From assembly GCA_052324925.1 (NCBI GenBank), contig JBQPRE010000004.1: DNA of 64,000 nt; one strand, written 5' to 3'. The DNA comes from Flavimobilis sp052324925 (GTDB lineage: Bacteria > Actinomycetota > Actinomycetes > Actinomycetales > Cellulomonadaceae). Shown one piece after another: positions 32,633-40,793 of this stretch (position 1 is its first letter; each line of letters opens with the position of its first letter). A program made the translations under genes and the position numbers. Below the pieces are notes generated by a model. It saw only the letters and a program-made list of their open reading frames with translations. It was not told the DNA's origin and made no database searches.

Positions 32633-33436
32633 ATGTCCTCGCTGCTCACCGTCGGCCACGGAACCCTAGACCGCGCAGGGCTCACCACCCTGCTCACGAA
32701 CGCGGGCGTCCAGACCGTCGTCGACGTACGACGGTTCCCCGGATCACGGCGCAACCTCGACGTCAGCCGGGACGCCCTGCCCCGATGGCTGCCCGAGGAG
32801 GGCATCGCCTATGAGTGGGAGGAGCGCCTCGGTGGCCGACGACGACTCCCCGCCGGTGCGCGGGCGCCCGCCTCCCAGCCGGGCGCGGCGTCGCCCGGCG
32901 CAGACGTGACGGGCGCGACGTCGCCCGGCGCAGACGTGACGGGCGCGACGTCGCCTGGCGCACACGTGACGGGTGTGACGCCACCCAGCACGGCCGTGAC
33001 GGCCGCGATGTCACCCAGCGCACACGTGACGGGCGGGACGTCGCCCGACACATGGTGGCGCGTCGAGGCGTTCCGCGCGTACGCGTCGTGGACCCGCACC
33101 GCGACCTTCCGGGACGCGCTCGACGACCTGCTCGACCCGATCCGCGCCACAACCCCAGGAGGAGGGTCGAACGGCGGCTCCCGGTCGCCCGCAGCCGACG
33201 GGCCCGCGACGCAGGGCAACACCGTCATCATGTGCAGCGAGTCCGTGTGGTGGCGGTGCCACCGACGTGTCATCGCCGACGTTGCCGTGCTCGCCCGCGG
33301 TATTCCGGTGTGGCACCTCATGCACGACGGACGGCTCGACGCGCACGTGCCCTCGCAGGGCGCGCGACTCATTGATCCCGCCGACCCTCGTGACGACGGC
33401 ACGCCCGACGTCATCTGGGACGGCACGTCGGACTGA
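32633..33436 (+). CDS. DUF488 family protein with repeat insertion
   Basis: 267 residues from ATG 32633. The DUF488 core is split: TVGHGTLDRAGLTTLL ... VQTVVDVRRFPGSRRN (4-37) and EWEERLGGRRRLP at the N-terminal side, FRAYASWTRTATFRDALDDLL and IMCSESVWWRCHRRVIADV (C-terminal, with the conserved Cys-His-Arg) on the other. Between them lies an insertion (about 83-139) of six copies of a 10-residue repeat like ATSPGADVTG. DUF488 proteins are usually ~150-190 residues; their activity is unknown. Divergent from the helicase gene with 91 bp between starts. Confidence 0.88.
   Translation: MSSLLTVGHGTLDRAGLTTLLTNAGVQTVVDVRRFPGSRRNLDVSRDALPRWLPEEGIAYEWEERLGGRRRLPAGARAPASQPGAASPGADVTGATSPGADVTGATSPGAHVTGVTPPSTAVTAAMSPSAHVTGGTSPDTWWRVEAFRAYASWTRTATFRDALDDLLDPIRATTPGGGSNGGSRSPAADGPATQGNTVIMCSESVWWRCHRRVIADVAVLARGIPVWHLMHDGRLDAHVPSQGARLIDPADPRDDGTPDVIWDGTSD
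32881..33048 (+). repeat. 30-bp tandem repeats inside the DUF488 gene
   Basis: Five full 30-bp units start at 32881, 32911, 32941, 32971 and 33001, and a partial sixth starts at 33031. The first two differ by one base; later units diverge gradually (ATSPGADVTG, ATSPGAHVTG, VTPPSTAVTA, AMSPSAHVTG). The unit length equals that of the repeat in the HNH gene 4.6 kb away, though the sequences differ. Confidence 0.92.
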
Positions 33437-33520
33437 CCTTCGACCACTCCGGTCGGACTGCGCGGCCTCGTCGTCGTGCTCGCGTGCGATACGGCCGCGT
33501 CGGCAACCGCGGCCCTCCGG

Positions 33521-34873
33521 CTAGCCGCGCCCGCGACGCCTGAGGATGACGACGCCCGCGACCGCGTCGGGAACTCCATCGACCACCCACATCGCTGCGA
33601 CGAGCCACGCGACCCAGCTCTGGCCGAACACCGTGCCGCCGTTCGCGGCCCACACCGCGACTGCGACCCCTAGGGCGACCTCAAGGGTCGAGAGCGCGAC
33701 GAGGACCCGGGGGCGGTGCCACAGCCACCGACGGAAGCGCGTATAGGCGCCATCGCCCTGCGGCTCTTCGATCGCAGTCTCGGCGAGCCCGCGCAGGACG
33801 GCTGCGCGCATCGTCGGGTCCGGTTGCACGACGACCGCGCCGGGCACGTCGAGCCACCGCACCGGAGCCGCGCCCGCGTCCCCCGTCTCCGCGAGGCGTC
33901 CCGCACCGCCGGCAACCGCCTCGGCTGCTCCGCTGCCACCGTGGCCGGCCAGCTCCCGCGCCATCGCACCGCCTCGCTCGACGACTGCCGCGATCCCGGT
34001 GGGAAGCCCGAGAGCGTCGGCCGCGTCGGCAAGCAACGACTCACGCGCGAGCGACAACGTCCGCAAGCGTTCGAGCGCAGATCCAGAGAGCCGTGTCGTG
34101 TCGGGAACGATGCGCAACGACGCCTCACCGAGCTCAGCAGCGAGCCGCGCTGACGGGCTCTCGGGCGGCAGGTTGCGCAGGACAGGAGCCGTCGCGGGGG
34201 TCGCCGCGAGCTCGATCGTCACGGTGGTCCGGCGCTCGCGGTGGTGCCACGAGACAGCTCGCGACTCGCCCGCGCGGGTCAGGGTGACGACAGGGCGCTC
34301 GGCGGCGCCCGCAACCTCGTTGACGAGTGCCTCGCCGTCGACCGTCGAGCCGAAGGGCAGTGCGGCGATCGTCCAGCCGTCGACGGCCGCGTGCTCGAGC
34401 GGGGCGCCGAGCCCGTGCGCGAGCCCACGGATCATTCCCGCCGACGCAGCCGATGCCCGCCACATGACGACGCACGCGGACGTGCCGGCGGCGAGGGTCG
34501 CAGCCTCGGGGTCAGACTCGGAGCCGTCGGGCGCGATGACGACCTCGTCGTTGACGACGACGTTGCGCCCCGTGAGGTGGGCAAGCCCGGGCACGAGGTG
34601 CTCGATCTGCTGGCCCGAGACGGTACGCCCCTCGGCGTCGATGACGACACGACCCCCCTCGTCGACCGCGATGATCGCGACCGCCGCGCCCGGGGTCCCG
34701 AGGTCGTCGCCGTCCGCGACGACAGCGACGACGTCGCGCTGCCGCAGGTACGTCGCTAGCTCGTCGACGGTCGTGCGTCCTGTCTCGTCCGCAAGGAACG
34801 TGAGGACGAAGGTGGACCGGCCCTCAAGCGCGGGGCGCTCGGGGTGGCGATTCTGCGGGGGTGCGGGCTGCAT
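33521..34873 (-). CDS. hypothetical protein with C-terminal membrane hairpin
   Basis: 450 residues from ATG 34873, which has GGAG 5 nt upstream; ATG 34909 is an alternative adding 12 residues. The first ~390 residues are soluble, Ala/Val-rich, with mixed alpha/beta character (FVLTFLADETGRTTVDELATYLRQRDVVAVVADG at the start) and no catalytic motif I recognise. An Arg/Trp-rich stretch YTRFRRWLWHRPRV leads into two membrane segments (about 393-412 and 420-442), with Arg-rich C-terminus RRRGRG inside. A membrane-tethered cytoplasmic protein of unknown function. Confidence 0.72.
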   Translation of the reverse strand: MQPAPPQNRHPERPALEGRSTFVLTFLADETGRTTVDELATYLRQRDVVAVVADGDDLGTPGAAVAIIAVDEGGRVVIDAEGRTVSGQQIEHLVPGLAHLTGRNVVVNDEVVIAPDGSESDPEAATLAAGTSACVVMWRASAASAGMIRGLAHGLGAPLEHAAVDGWTIAALPFGSTVDGEALVNEVAGAAERPVVTLTRAGESRAVSWHHRERRTTVTIELAATPATAPVLRNLPPESPSARLAAELGEASLRIVPDTTRLSGSALERLRTLSLARESLLADAADALGLPTGIAAVVERGGAMARELAGHGGSGAAEAVAGGAGRLAETGDAGAAPVRWLDVPGAVVVQPDPTMRAAVLRGLAETAIEEPQGDGAYTRFRRWLWHRPRVLVALSTLEVALGVAVAVWAANGGTVFGQSWVAWLVAAMWVVDGVPDAVAGVVILRRRGRG

Positions 34874-35032
34874 GAAAACTCCGTGGGGTGCGAGGGCCGG
34901 CACCATCATCGCCGATCCGCGCGGCGCCGTGAGCCGCCCGCGCGGGCACGCCGCGAGGGAACGCCAGGCGGCAGCGAGGGCGAGCGCGAGGGGGGAGCGT
35001 CAGGCGGAAGCGAGGGCGAGCGCGAGGATGCG

Positions 35033-35971
35033 TCAGGCGACAGCGAGGGCGAGCGCGAGGTCGCACGCCGCGACGAGCCGCGTCCGCAGCGGGGCAGCAC
35101 GTTCGGCGAACTCGCGCTGGCGGGCCGAGTACTCGGCCTTGCCGTCCGCCGTCTCGATTGCGACGGCCTCGAGGCCGTAGGACGAGACGTCGTACGGGCT
35201 CGCCTGCATGTCGAGGTACCGGACGTCGAGCGCGAGCTCGAAGCAGTCGAGGACGAGCGACGACTCGACGACGGGGCCGAGCTTCATCGCCCACTTGTAA
35301 AGATCCATCGACGCATGAAGGCACCCCGGCTGCTCGAGCTCGACCTGGTTGGCGCGCGTCGGTGTGAGCCGGTTGAGAGGAACAGCCGCGGGCGTGAAGA
35401 AGCGGAACGCGTCGATATGGGAGCAGCGGATCTGATGGCGCTCGACGACGTCGTCCGTGCCTGCTGCCCCGAGGCGCAGGGGGAGCGGATGGCGCGTGTC
35501 GGCAGCCTGGCCGTAGACCATCGCCCATTCGTGCAGGCCGAAGCAGCCGACGTTCGCGGGGCGCGACGTGGTCCGGGCGACCAGGTCGCGAACGAAGCTC
35601 ACGGTGGTGCCACGCTCGGCAAGGAACGTCGTGACGTCGACGCGTGTGACGTCGCCGTCGGCGGCATACCACCGCCAGCCGCGGCGCTCGTCGACGTCAT
35701 CGCCCGTGCCCACGAGGTCGACGGCCGAGCCCGGGTGCCACCGCCGCAGCTGGCCGGGGCGCGTCGCGTAGTACGTGTAGAGGAAGTCCTCGATCGCGTG
35801 CGCCTCGCCGGTGAGCTTGCGTGCGCGATGCCCAGCCATGAGCGCGTCTGCGCGCTCCGCGTGCGCCGCCGCGATCTCACGCCACGTGGCGGCAGGCAAG
35901 ACGGCAACGGTGGGGCGCGAATCGGACAGCACGTCGGACACGTGGGGCTCGGGCGGGGCGGATCTCGGCAC
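35033..35971 (-). CDS. actinobacterial protein annotated as 3-methyladenine DNA glycosylase-like
   Basis: 312 residues. The conserved blocks HAIEDFLYTYYATRPGQLRRWHPG, NVGCFGLHEWAMVYG, RLGAAGTDDVVERHQIRCSHIDAFRFFTPAAVPLN and QPGCLHASMDLYKWAMKLGP recall a family common in actinobacteria that is often labelled 3-methyladenine DNA glycosylase, without, to my knowledge, direct proof. No HhH motif or AlkA-type Asp pocket is apparent, so I treat the label with caution. The GTG start lies 6 nt after a TAGGCT box on the minus strand (leaderless). Confidence 0.72.
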   Translation of the reverse strand: MPRSAPPEPHVSDVLSDSRPTVAVLPAATWREIAAAHAERADALMAGHRARKLTGEAHAIEDFLYTYYATRPGQLRRWHPGSAVDLVGTGDDVDERRGWRWYAADGDVTRVDVTTFLAERGTTVSFVRDLVARTTSRPANVGCFGLHEWAMVYGQAADTRHPLPLRLGAAGTDDVVERHQIRCSHIDAFRFFTPAAVPLNRLTPTRANQVELEQPGCLHASMDLYKWAMKLGPVVESSLVLDCFELALDVRYLDMQASPYDVSSYGLEAVAIETADGKAEYSARQREFAERAAPLRTRLVAACDLALALAVA

Positions 35972-36236
35972 ACGACGAGCCTACGGGGCGGTGTCGTCAT
36001 CGACGCGCCCGACGTCCCCGCACACACGGCGTTGCACCTCACGACGGGCGGCGCAGCACCGCTGGCGCGTCACGTGCGTTTACCACGAGAAGAAAGCGAG
36101 ACAGCCAGAACGCCATGAGACTCTTCCCACCCGGCTTCACCAGCGAAAGCACTGACATGTCGTCCGATCGAGCCGATGAGGACGACGGTCGGTGGCCACG
36201 GAGATGCGGCCGCCAGCGAGACGAGAGAAGTGGGTG

Positions 36237-37892
36237 GTGACGAACAACGTGGCGTCGGCAGGAACAGCACCGGTGCAGGATGACGCAGGGACGGGGCGCC
36301 GCCGTCGGCTCCGCGACCTGTCCATCGGAGTACGGATCGGAGCCGCCGTCGGCGCGCTCGGAATCGTCGCAACCGGAATGGGTGTCCTCGCGATCACGAC
36401 GACCCAGGCGCTCAACGAGGGTCAGGAGCAGCTGTTCTCCAAGCACGTCGTCCCTCTTCAGGAGCTCGACCAGATCCAGCGCATGCTCCAGGGCAACCGC
36501 GTGCGCGCCAACCTCTTCGCGTTCGAGGCGCCCAGCGAGCGAACGGCTCTGAAGTCAGAGATCGCCGACCGCTTCGCGAGCCTCGACGAGCTCGTCGCCA
36601 CGTACGTCGAGGACGCGATCGACCCCGAACGCGTGGCCGCCGGCGTCGCATCGGTCGGCACCTTCCGCGAGAAGTTCGAGTCCGAGTTCGTGCCGGCCGT
36701 CGAGAACGCCTCGTCCGACGACGCAAGCTCCTCCAATGTTGCGAGCATCTACCACGCAGACGTCTACCCGGCGGCCGACGCGGCTCTCGACGCCTTCTCC
36801 GACGAGACCGACGAGCACACCCTCGCCGCGAACGCGCTCCACGTCGAGGCCGAGAAGATGGCGGCGACCCGACAGCTGATCCTCATGATCGCCCTTGTCG
36901 CGGGCCTCGCCGCATCGCTCCTGCTCGCGTTGTCGGTCGTGCGCGGCATCGTCCGCGCAGTGCGCGATGTCGAGGCCACGGCCCGCGCGATGATGCAGGG
37001 CGACCTCACCCGGCGCCCGAGCGTCGACTCGGACGACGAGATCGGTGTCATGGCGGCGGCTCTCGGCGCGGCTCAGGACTCGCTCCGCGCGATGCTCGCC
37101 AAGGTCGGAGCCGCGTCGGGAACGATCGCTACGACGACCGAGCACATGTCGTCGGCCAGTTCCCAGGTCGCGACCGGCGCCGAGGAGACGTCCGCACAGG
37201 CGTCCGTCGTCGCTGCGGCCGCCGAGCAGGTCTCGCGCAACGTCGAGGCCGTGTCGGCCGGTGCCGAGCAGATGGGTGCCTCGATTCGTGAGATCGCCCA
37301 GAACGCGCACGAGGCTGCACGTGTCGCCGAACAGGCGACGTCGGTCGCCTCGGCCACGAACGACACGGTGAGCCGCCTGAGCCGGTCAAGCCAAGAGATC
37401 GGCAACGTCGTCAAGCTCATCACGTCGATCGCGGAGCAGACGAACCTGCTTGCGCTCAACGCCACGATCGAGGCGGCGCGCGCCGGCGAGGCCGGCAAGG
37501 GCTTCGCAGTCGTCGCGTCCGAGGTCAAGGAGTTCGCGCAGGAGACCGCGCGCGCGACCGAGGACATCGTGCGCAAGGTCGAGGTCATCCAGGACGACAG
37601 CAGCGAGGCTGCGGTGGCGATCGGGCAGATCGCCGACATCATCGCGAACATCAACAACTTCCAGATGACGATCGCCTCGGCCGTCGAGGAGCAGACGGCG
37701 ACGACGAGCGAGATCGCGCGCGGCGTGACCGAGGCCGCGACGGGGTCGGGCGAGATCGCCGGCAACATCACGGGCGTCGCGCAAGCGGCTGCGACCACGA
37801 GCCAGGTCGTCACTCAGATGGAGCAGTCGACGCGTGAGCTCGCGCAGATGTCGGTCGACCTCAAGGAGCAGATCGACACCTTCACGTTCTGA
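36237..37892 (+). CDS. methyl-accepting chemotaxis protein
   Basis: 551 residues from GTG 36237 (GAGAGAAG upstream); GTG at 36192 or ATG at 36204 would lengthen it. Two membrane segments (about 30-53 and 214-238) flank a ~160-residue mostly helical, Cys-free periplasm-side sensor domain, followed by HAMP (about 240-290) and the long coiled-coil signalling domain with hairpin tip EQTNLLALNATIEAARAGEAG. It should dock CheA/CheW and control swimming. No che gene is in the window, so the rest of the pathway is elsewhere. A perfect terminator follows. Confidence 0.95.
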   Translation: MTNNVASAGTAPVQDDAGTGRRRRLRDLSIGVRIGAAVGALGIVATGMGVLAITTTQALNEGQEQLFSKHVVPLQELDQIQRMLQGNRVRANLFAFEAPSERTALKSEIADRFASLDELVATYVEDAIDPERVAAGVASVGTFREKFESEFVPAVENASSDDASSSNVASIYHADVYPAADAALDAFSDETDEHTLAANALHVEAEKMAATRQLILMIALVAGLAASLLLALSVVRGIVRAVRDVEATARAMMQGDLTRRPSVDSDDEIGVMAAALGAAQDSLRAMLAKVGAASGTIATTTEHMSSASSQVATGAEETSAQASVVAAAAEQVSRNVEAVSAGAEQMGASIREIAQNAHEAARVAEQATSVASATNDTVSRLSRSSQEIGNVVKLITSIAEQTNLLALNATIEAARAGEAGKGFAVVASEVKEFAQETARATEDIVRKVEVIQDDSSEAAVAIGQIADIIANINNFQMTIASAVEEQTATTSEIARGVTEAATGSGEIAGNITGVAQAAATTSQVVTQMEQSTRELAQMSVDLKEQIDTFTF

Positions 37893-37907
37893 GCCGGTCG
37901 TACGCCT

Positions 37908-37940
37908 GGTCCGGCTCCGGGGTCACCCCGGAGCCGGACC
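37908..37940. terminator. bidirectional terminator between MCP and GT2 genes
   Basis: A perfect 15-bp stem GGTCCGGCTCCGGGG with its complement and loop TCA, between two convergent genes. Confidence 0.85.
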
Positions 37941-37975
37941 TCCGCGCACCGCGGGGGAGCGCGGCACGGGCACGC

Positions 37976-39403
37976 CTACGGCGCTGCGTCCTCGTCGAGA
38001 TGCCCTTCGCGGGTCATGACGCCCCATCCCGAGTCCGCGCGTCGCAGCGCACGCACGACGCCGACCGCCCGCCACCACGAGTGCAGGAAGTGGAACCAGA
38101 AGGGCTCGGCCAGGGCCGTCGTCACGAGCGCGAGCACGTCGCGACGCCGCGGGTACCGCGCGAACGAGACCTCTTCGACGAGCACGGCGGCAAGCGAGCT
38201 GAGGGCTGCCAGCAGCACGGAGGCGCCCGCATAGACCGCGAGCATCTGCCAGGGAAGTGCCCCCGTGGCGAAGCCAGCGACAACGATGACGAGGCCCGCT
38301 ACCTCGATGAACGGACCGATGAGTTCGAAGAAGACGAAGTACGGCATCGTCACCATGCCGAGCATCCCGTAACTGGGCCGCGCAATCATGCGCCGGTACT
38401 TCCAGAGAAGCTCGCCGAGCCCTTGCGACCATCGCTTGCGCTGCTTGGCGAGCACCTCGAGGGAGGAGGGCACCTCGGTCCAGCAGACGGGCTCGGGGAG
38501 GAACACCACTCGGAAGTCCTCGCCGCGCGCTCGCATCATCCGGTGGATTCCGACGACGAGATCCGCATCCTCTGCGAGCGAGGTCGGGTCAAGACCGCCG
38601 AGCTCAACGACGATCTCGCGCCGAAACAGCCCGAACGCGCCAGAGATGATGAGGAGCCCATTGAGGCTCGACCATCCGGAGCGGCCGACGAGGAACGCCC
38701 TCAGGTACTCGAGCACCTGAGTCCGCACGACGAGGCTACGCGGGATGCGAGTCGTGACGATGCGACCGCGGTGGACGCGTGACCCGTTGGACGGCAGAAC
38801 AACGCCGCCAGCAGCAACGACGCGGTCGTCATCGATGAACGGCTGCACGACGTGAAGCAGCGCGTCGGACTCGAGCAACGAGTCGGCGTCGATCATGCAC
38901 ACCAGCTCTTGGGTCGCGACGCGCAGTGCCGCGTTGACCGCGTCCGAGCGGCGCCCGACGGAGGCCTTGCGCACAAGGACGAGACCTGGATGGCTGCGCG
39001 AGCGCAGCGTTGCGAACGTCAGGCCCTCCTGGTCGACACGGTCGTCCGTCGGGAGCTCGGCCTCGACCATGTCGAATGCGTCGATGAGCTTTGCGGCGGT
39101 GCGATCGGTCGAGCCGTCGTCGGCCACGATGATCTCGACCGTGGGGTAGCGCAGGTCGAGGAGCGCCGTGACCGCCGAGAGGATCCCGACCTCTTCGTTG
39201 TGCGCGGGGACGAGCACCGAGACGCCGGGGGACAGAGGGTTGGCGAACGTGAGGTCGCGTGTGAGTGCGGCGGGCCACGCGAGCTCCGTCGCGATCGCCC
39301 GGCCCGCGCGTGCGACGAGCACGATGTAGAGAACGTTGTACGCGAGGTAGTAGACGACGAGGACTGCTGTCGTCCACCACACGAAGGACTCGACGATGCT
39401 CAC
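37976..39403 (-). CDS. processive family-2 glycosyltransferase (PgaC/BcsA-like)
   Basis: 475 residues. One N-terminal membrane segment (about 9-31), GT-A catalytic domain with VSVLVPAHNEE, DDGS (95-98), DADS (172-175), AEDAD (278-281, catalytic base region) and QRKRW (321-325, the QxxRW motif of processive synthases), then three or four C-terminal membrane segments (about 345-445). This layout is that of poly-GlcNAc, hyaluronan and cellulose synthases that polymerise and export a beta-linked glycan. No PilZ domain or deacetylase is visible. Third gene of an operon with a HEAT-repeat protein and a response regulator, with 4-nt overlaps. Confidence 0.92.
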   Translation of the reverse strand: MSIVESFVWWTTAVLVVYYLAYNVLYIVLVARAGRAIATELAWPAALTRDLTFANPLSPGVSVLVPAHNEEVGILSAVTALLDLRYPTVEIIVADDGSTDRTAAKLIDAFDMVEAELPTDDRVDQEGLTFATLRSRSHPGLVLVRKASVGRRSDAVNAALRVATQELVCMIDADSLLESDALLHVVQPFIDDDRVVAAGGVVLPSNGSRVHRGRIVTTRIPRSLVVRTQVLEYLRAFLVGRSGWSSLNGLLIISGAFGLFRREIVVELGGLDPTSLAEDADLVVGIHRMMRARGEDFRVVFLPEPVCWTEVPSSLEVLAKQRKRWSQGLGELLWKYRRMIARPSYGMLGMVTMPYFVFFELIGPFIEVAGLVIVVAGFATGALPWQMLAVYAGASVLLAALSSLAAVLVEEVSFARYPRRRDVLALVTTALAEPFWFHFLHSWWRAVGVVRALRRADSGWGVMTREGHLDEDAAP

Positions 39404-40257
39404 GGGATCTCCCTGGGTGAGCCGAGGGCGCTGAGGGCGTCGAGGAGTGCGCGCTCCTCAGCGGACCCACGGACGACGGGAACGAGAGCGGCCTCGAGTG
39501 CGGGGACGGAGTGCGGCGACCCGACACGGCCGAGCGCGAGCGCGGCACGGGTGCGGAGGGCGCCATCGGTCGCTGAGAGCGCGCGTTCGAGGTGCGCCCG
39601 CGCGTCAGCGAGCCCGAGGTGGCCGCAGACGTCAACGGCGAGGCGCCGTGCACGGGGGTCGTGCGACTGCCAGATGGGACCGAACGAGTGGGCGCTGCTC
39701 GGACCCGCTTGAACGATCGCCATGGCCGCGGTGCTCGTCGAGACGCCGCGCGGTGCAACGGCGGCCTCAACGATGACGGGGATGGCGTCGACGACACCGG
39801 CTTCACCGAGTGCGCGCACGGCGACCGTGCGCACACGCGGATGCCGATCTGAGACGAGCGGACGAATGGGTGTGGGGTCGTCGTCAAGCGCCAGATAGAG
39901 CTCGACGGCGGCAGCGCGGCGAGAGGGGCGCCACGCGCGCATGCCCCGCAGCGCGTCCTCACGGAATCCGTTGCGACGCAGCCAGCTCGCGAGATCTGCG
40001 CGGTCGGCACCCCGCACCTTGTGGGCGAGGGTCGCCGCGCCTGTCCCCAGGGCGTGCGCGTCCTTCTTCTTGGGCGGAAGCGGTACGTCGACACCGTCGG
40101 TGATGTCGAGGAGCAGGGGAAGGGCTCCCGCATGTGCCCGAGCACGCCGGCTCGCGGCGACCGTCGTGATGGCACGCACGAGAGCAATCGTCACCATGAG
40201 CAGGACGGTCGCGCCCGCCGACGCGACGAGCAGCCACCCAGCGAGGTCGTAGCTCAT
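39400..40257 (-). CDS. membrane-anchored HEAT-repeat protein
   Basis: 285 residues. One N-terminal membrane segment (about 7-30), a basic linker, then several HEAT-like helical repeats, seen as DRHPRVRTVAVRALGEAGVVDAIPVIVEA, DPRARRLAVDVCGHLGLADARAHLERAL and DGALRTRAALALGRVGSPHSVPALEAAL. HEAT repeats form protein-binding solenoids, so it may be a scaffold or regulator of the synthase encoded next to it. Start and stop each overlap the neighbouring genes by 4 nt, showing tight co-translation with both. Confidence 0.88.
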   Translation of the reverse strand: MSYDLAGWLLVASAGATVLLMVTIALVRAITTVAASRRARAHAGALPLLLDITDGVDVPLPPKKKDAHALGTGAATLAHKVRGADRADLASWLRRNGFREDALRGMRAWRPSRRAAAVELYLALDDDPTPIRPLVSDRHPRVRTVAVRALGEAGVVDAIPVIVEAAVAPRGVSTSTAAMAIVQAGPSSAHSFGPIWQSHDPRARRLAVDVCGHLGLADARAHLERALSATDGALRTRAALALGRVGSPHSVPALEAALVPVVRGSAEERALLDALSALGSPREIP

Positions 40258-40622
40258 CGACGGGCAAGCAAGGCTTGCGCCCGGACGACGAGCTCGCGGG
40301 TGCTGAACGGCTTGGGAAGATACTCGTCTGCACCCGCGGCGAAGGCCCGCTCGAGGTCAGCCTCCTGGGCCTTTGCAGTGAGCATGAGGATGCGGGTGCT
40401 CGCGAGGTCCTCGTCGGCACGGACGGCCTCGCAGACATCGAGCCCGCTCGCACGCGGCAGCATCCAGTCGAGCACGACGAGATCGGGCCGCTCGGCCCGG
40501 ATCAGGGTGAGCGCTGACTCGCCGTCAGCCGCCTCGAGAACCGTGTGGCCAGCGCCACGTAGCTTGTGGACGACGAGAGCAGCAATGTCGACGTCATCCT
40601 CGACCACCAAGATCCGCGCCAT
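40254..40622 (-). CDS. stand-alone response regulator (REC only)
   Basis: 122 residues, a CheY-like receiver with no output domain: acidic pair in VVEDDVD, phosphorylation site Asp52 in LVVLDWMLP, the Thr in LMLTAK and Lys in YLPKPF. The start ATG at 40622 follows GGAGGAGG. As the first gene of a three-gene operon with the HEAT protein and glycosyltransferase, and divergent from a histidine kinase, it probably acts by protein contact, perhaps on the HEAT protein or synthase, rather than on DNA. Confidence 0.93.
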   Translation of the reverse strand: MARILVVEDDVDIAALVVHKLRGAGHTVLEAADGESALTLIRAERPDLVVLDWMLPRASGLDVCEAVRADEDLASTRILMLTAKAQEADLERAFAAGADEYLPKPFSTRELVVRAQALLARR

Positions 40623-40747
40623 TGTGGTGCCTCCTCCTGCCGCATCATGGGCAGTGCTGGGCTGCTGCCCTCCGAGCCGTCAGGCTGTGGGGAGCAGGGG
40701 CGGCGTCACCGTCGTCCCGCGCAGCGTTGCTGTTCATCGTCGAACTA

Positions 40748-40760
40748 CCTCATCATGAGG
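40748..40760. promoter_or_regulatory. inverted repeat upstream of the histidine kinase gene
   Basis: CCTCAT-C-ATGAGG is a perfect 6-bp inverted repeat 33 bp before the kinase start, in the divergent promoter region it shares with the response regulator operon. Possibly an operator; no regulator can be named. Confidence 0.35.
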
Positions 40761-40793
40761 GACCGACACCGGTCGAGTTGACAGAGGTGGAAC

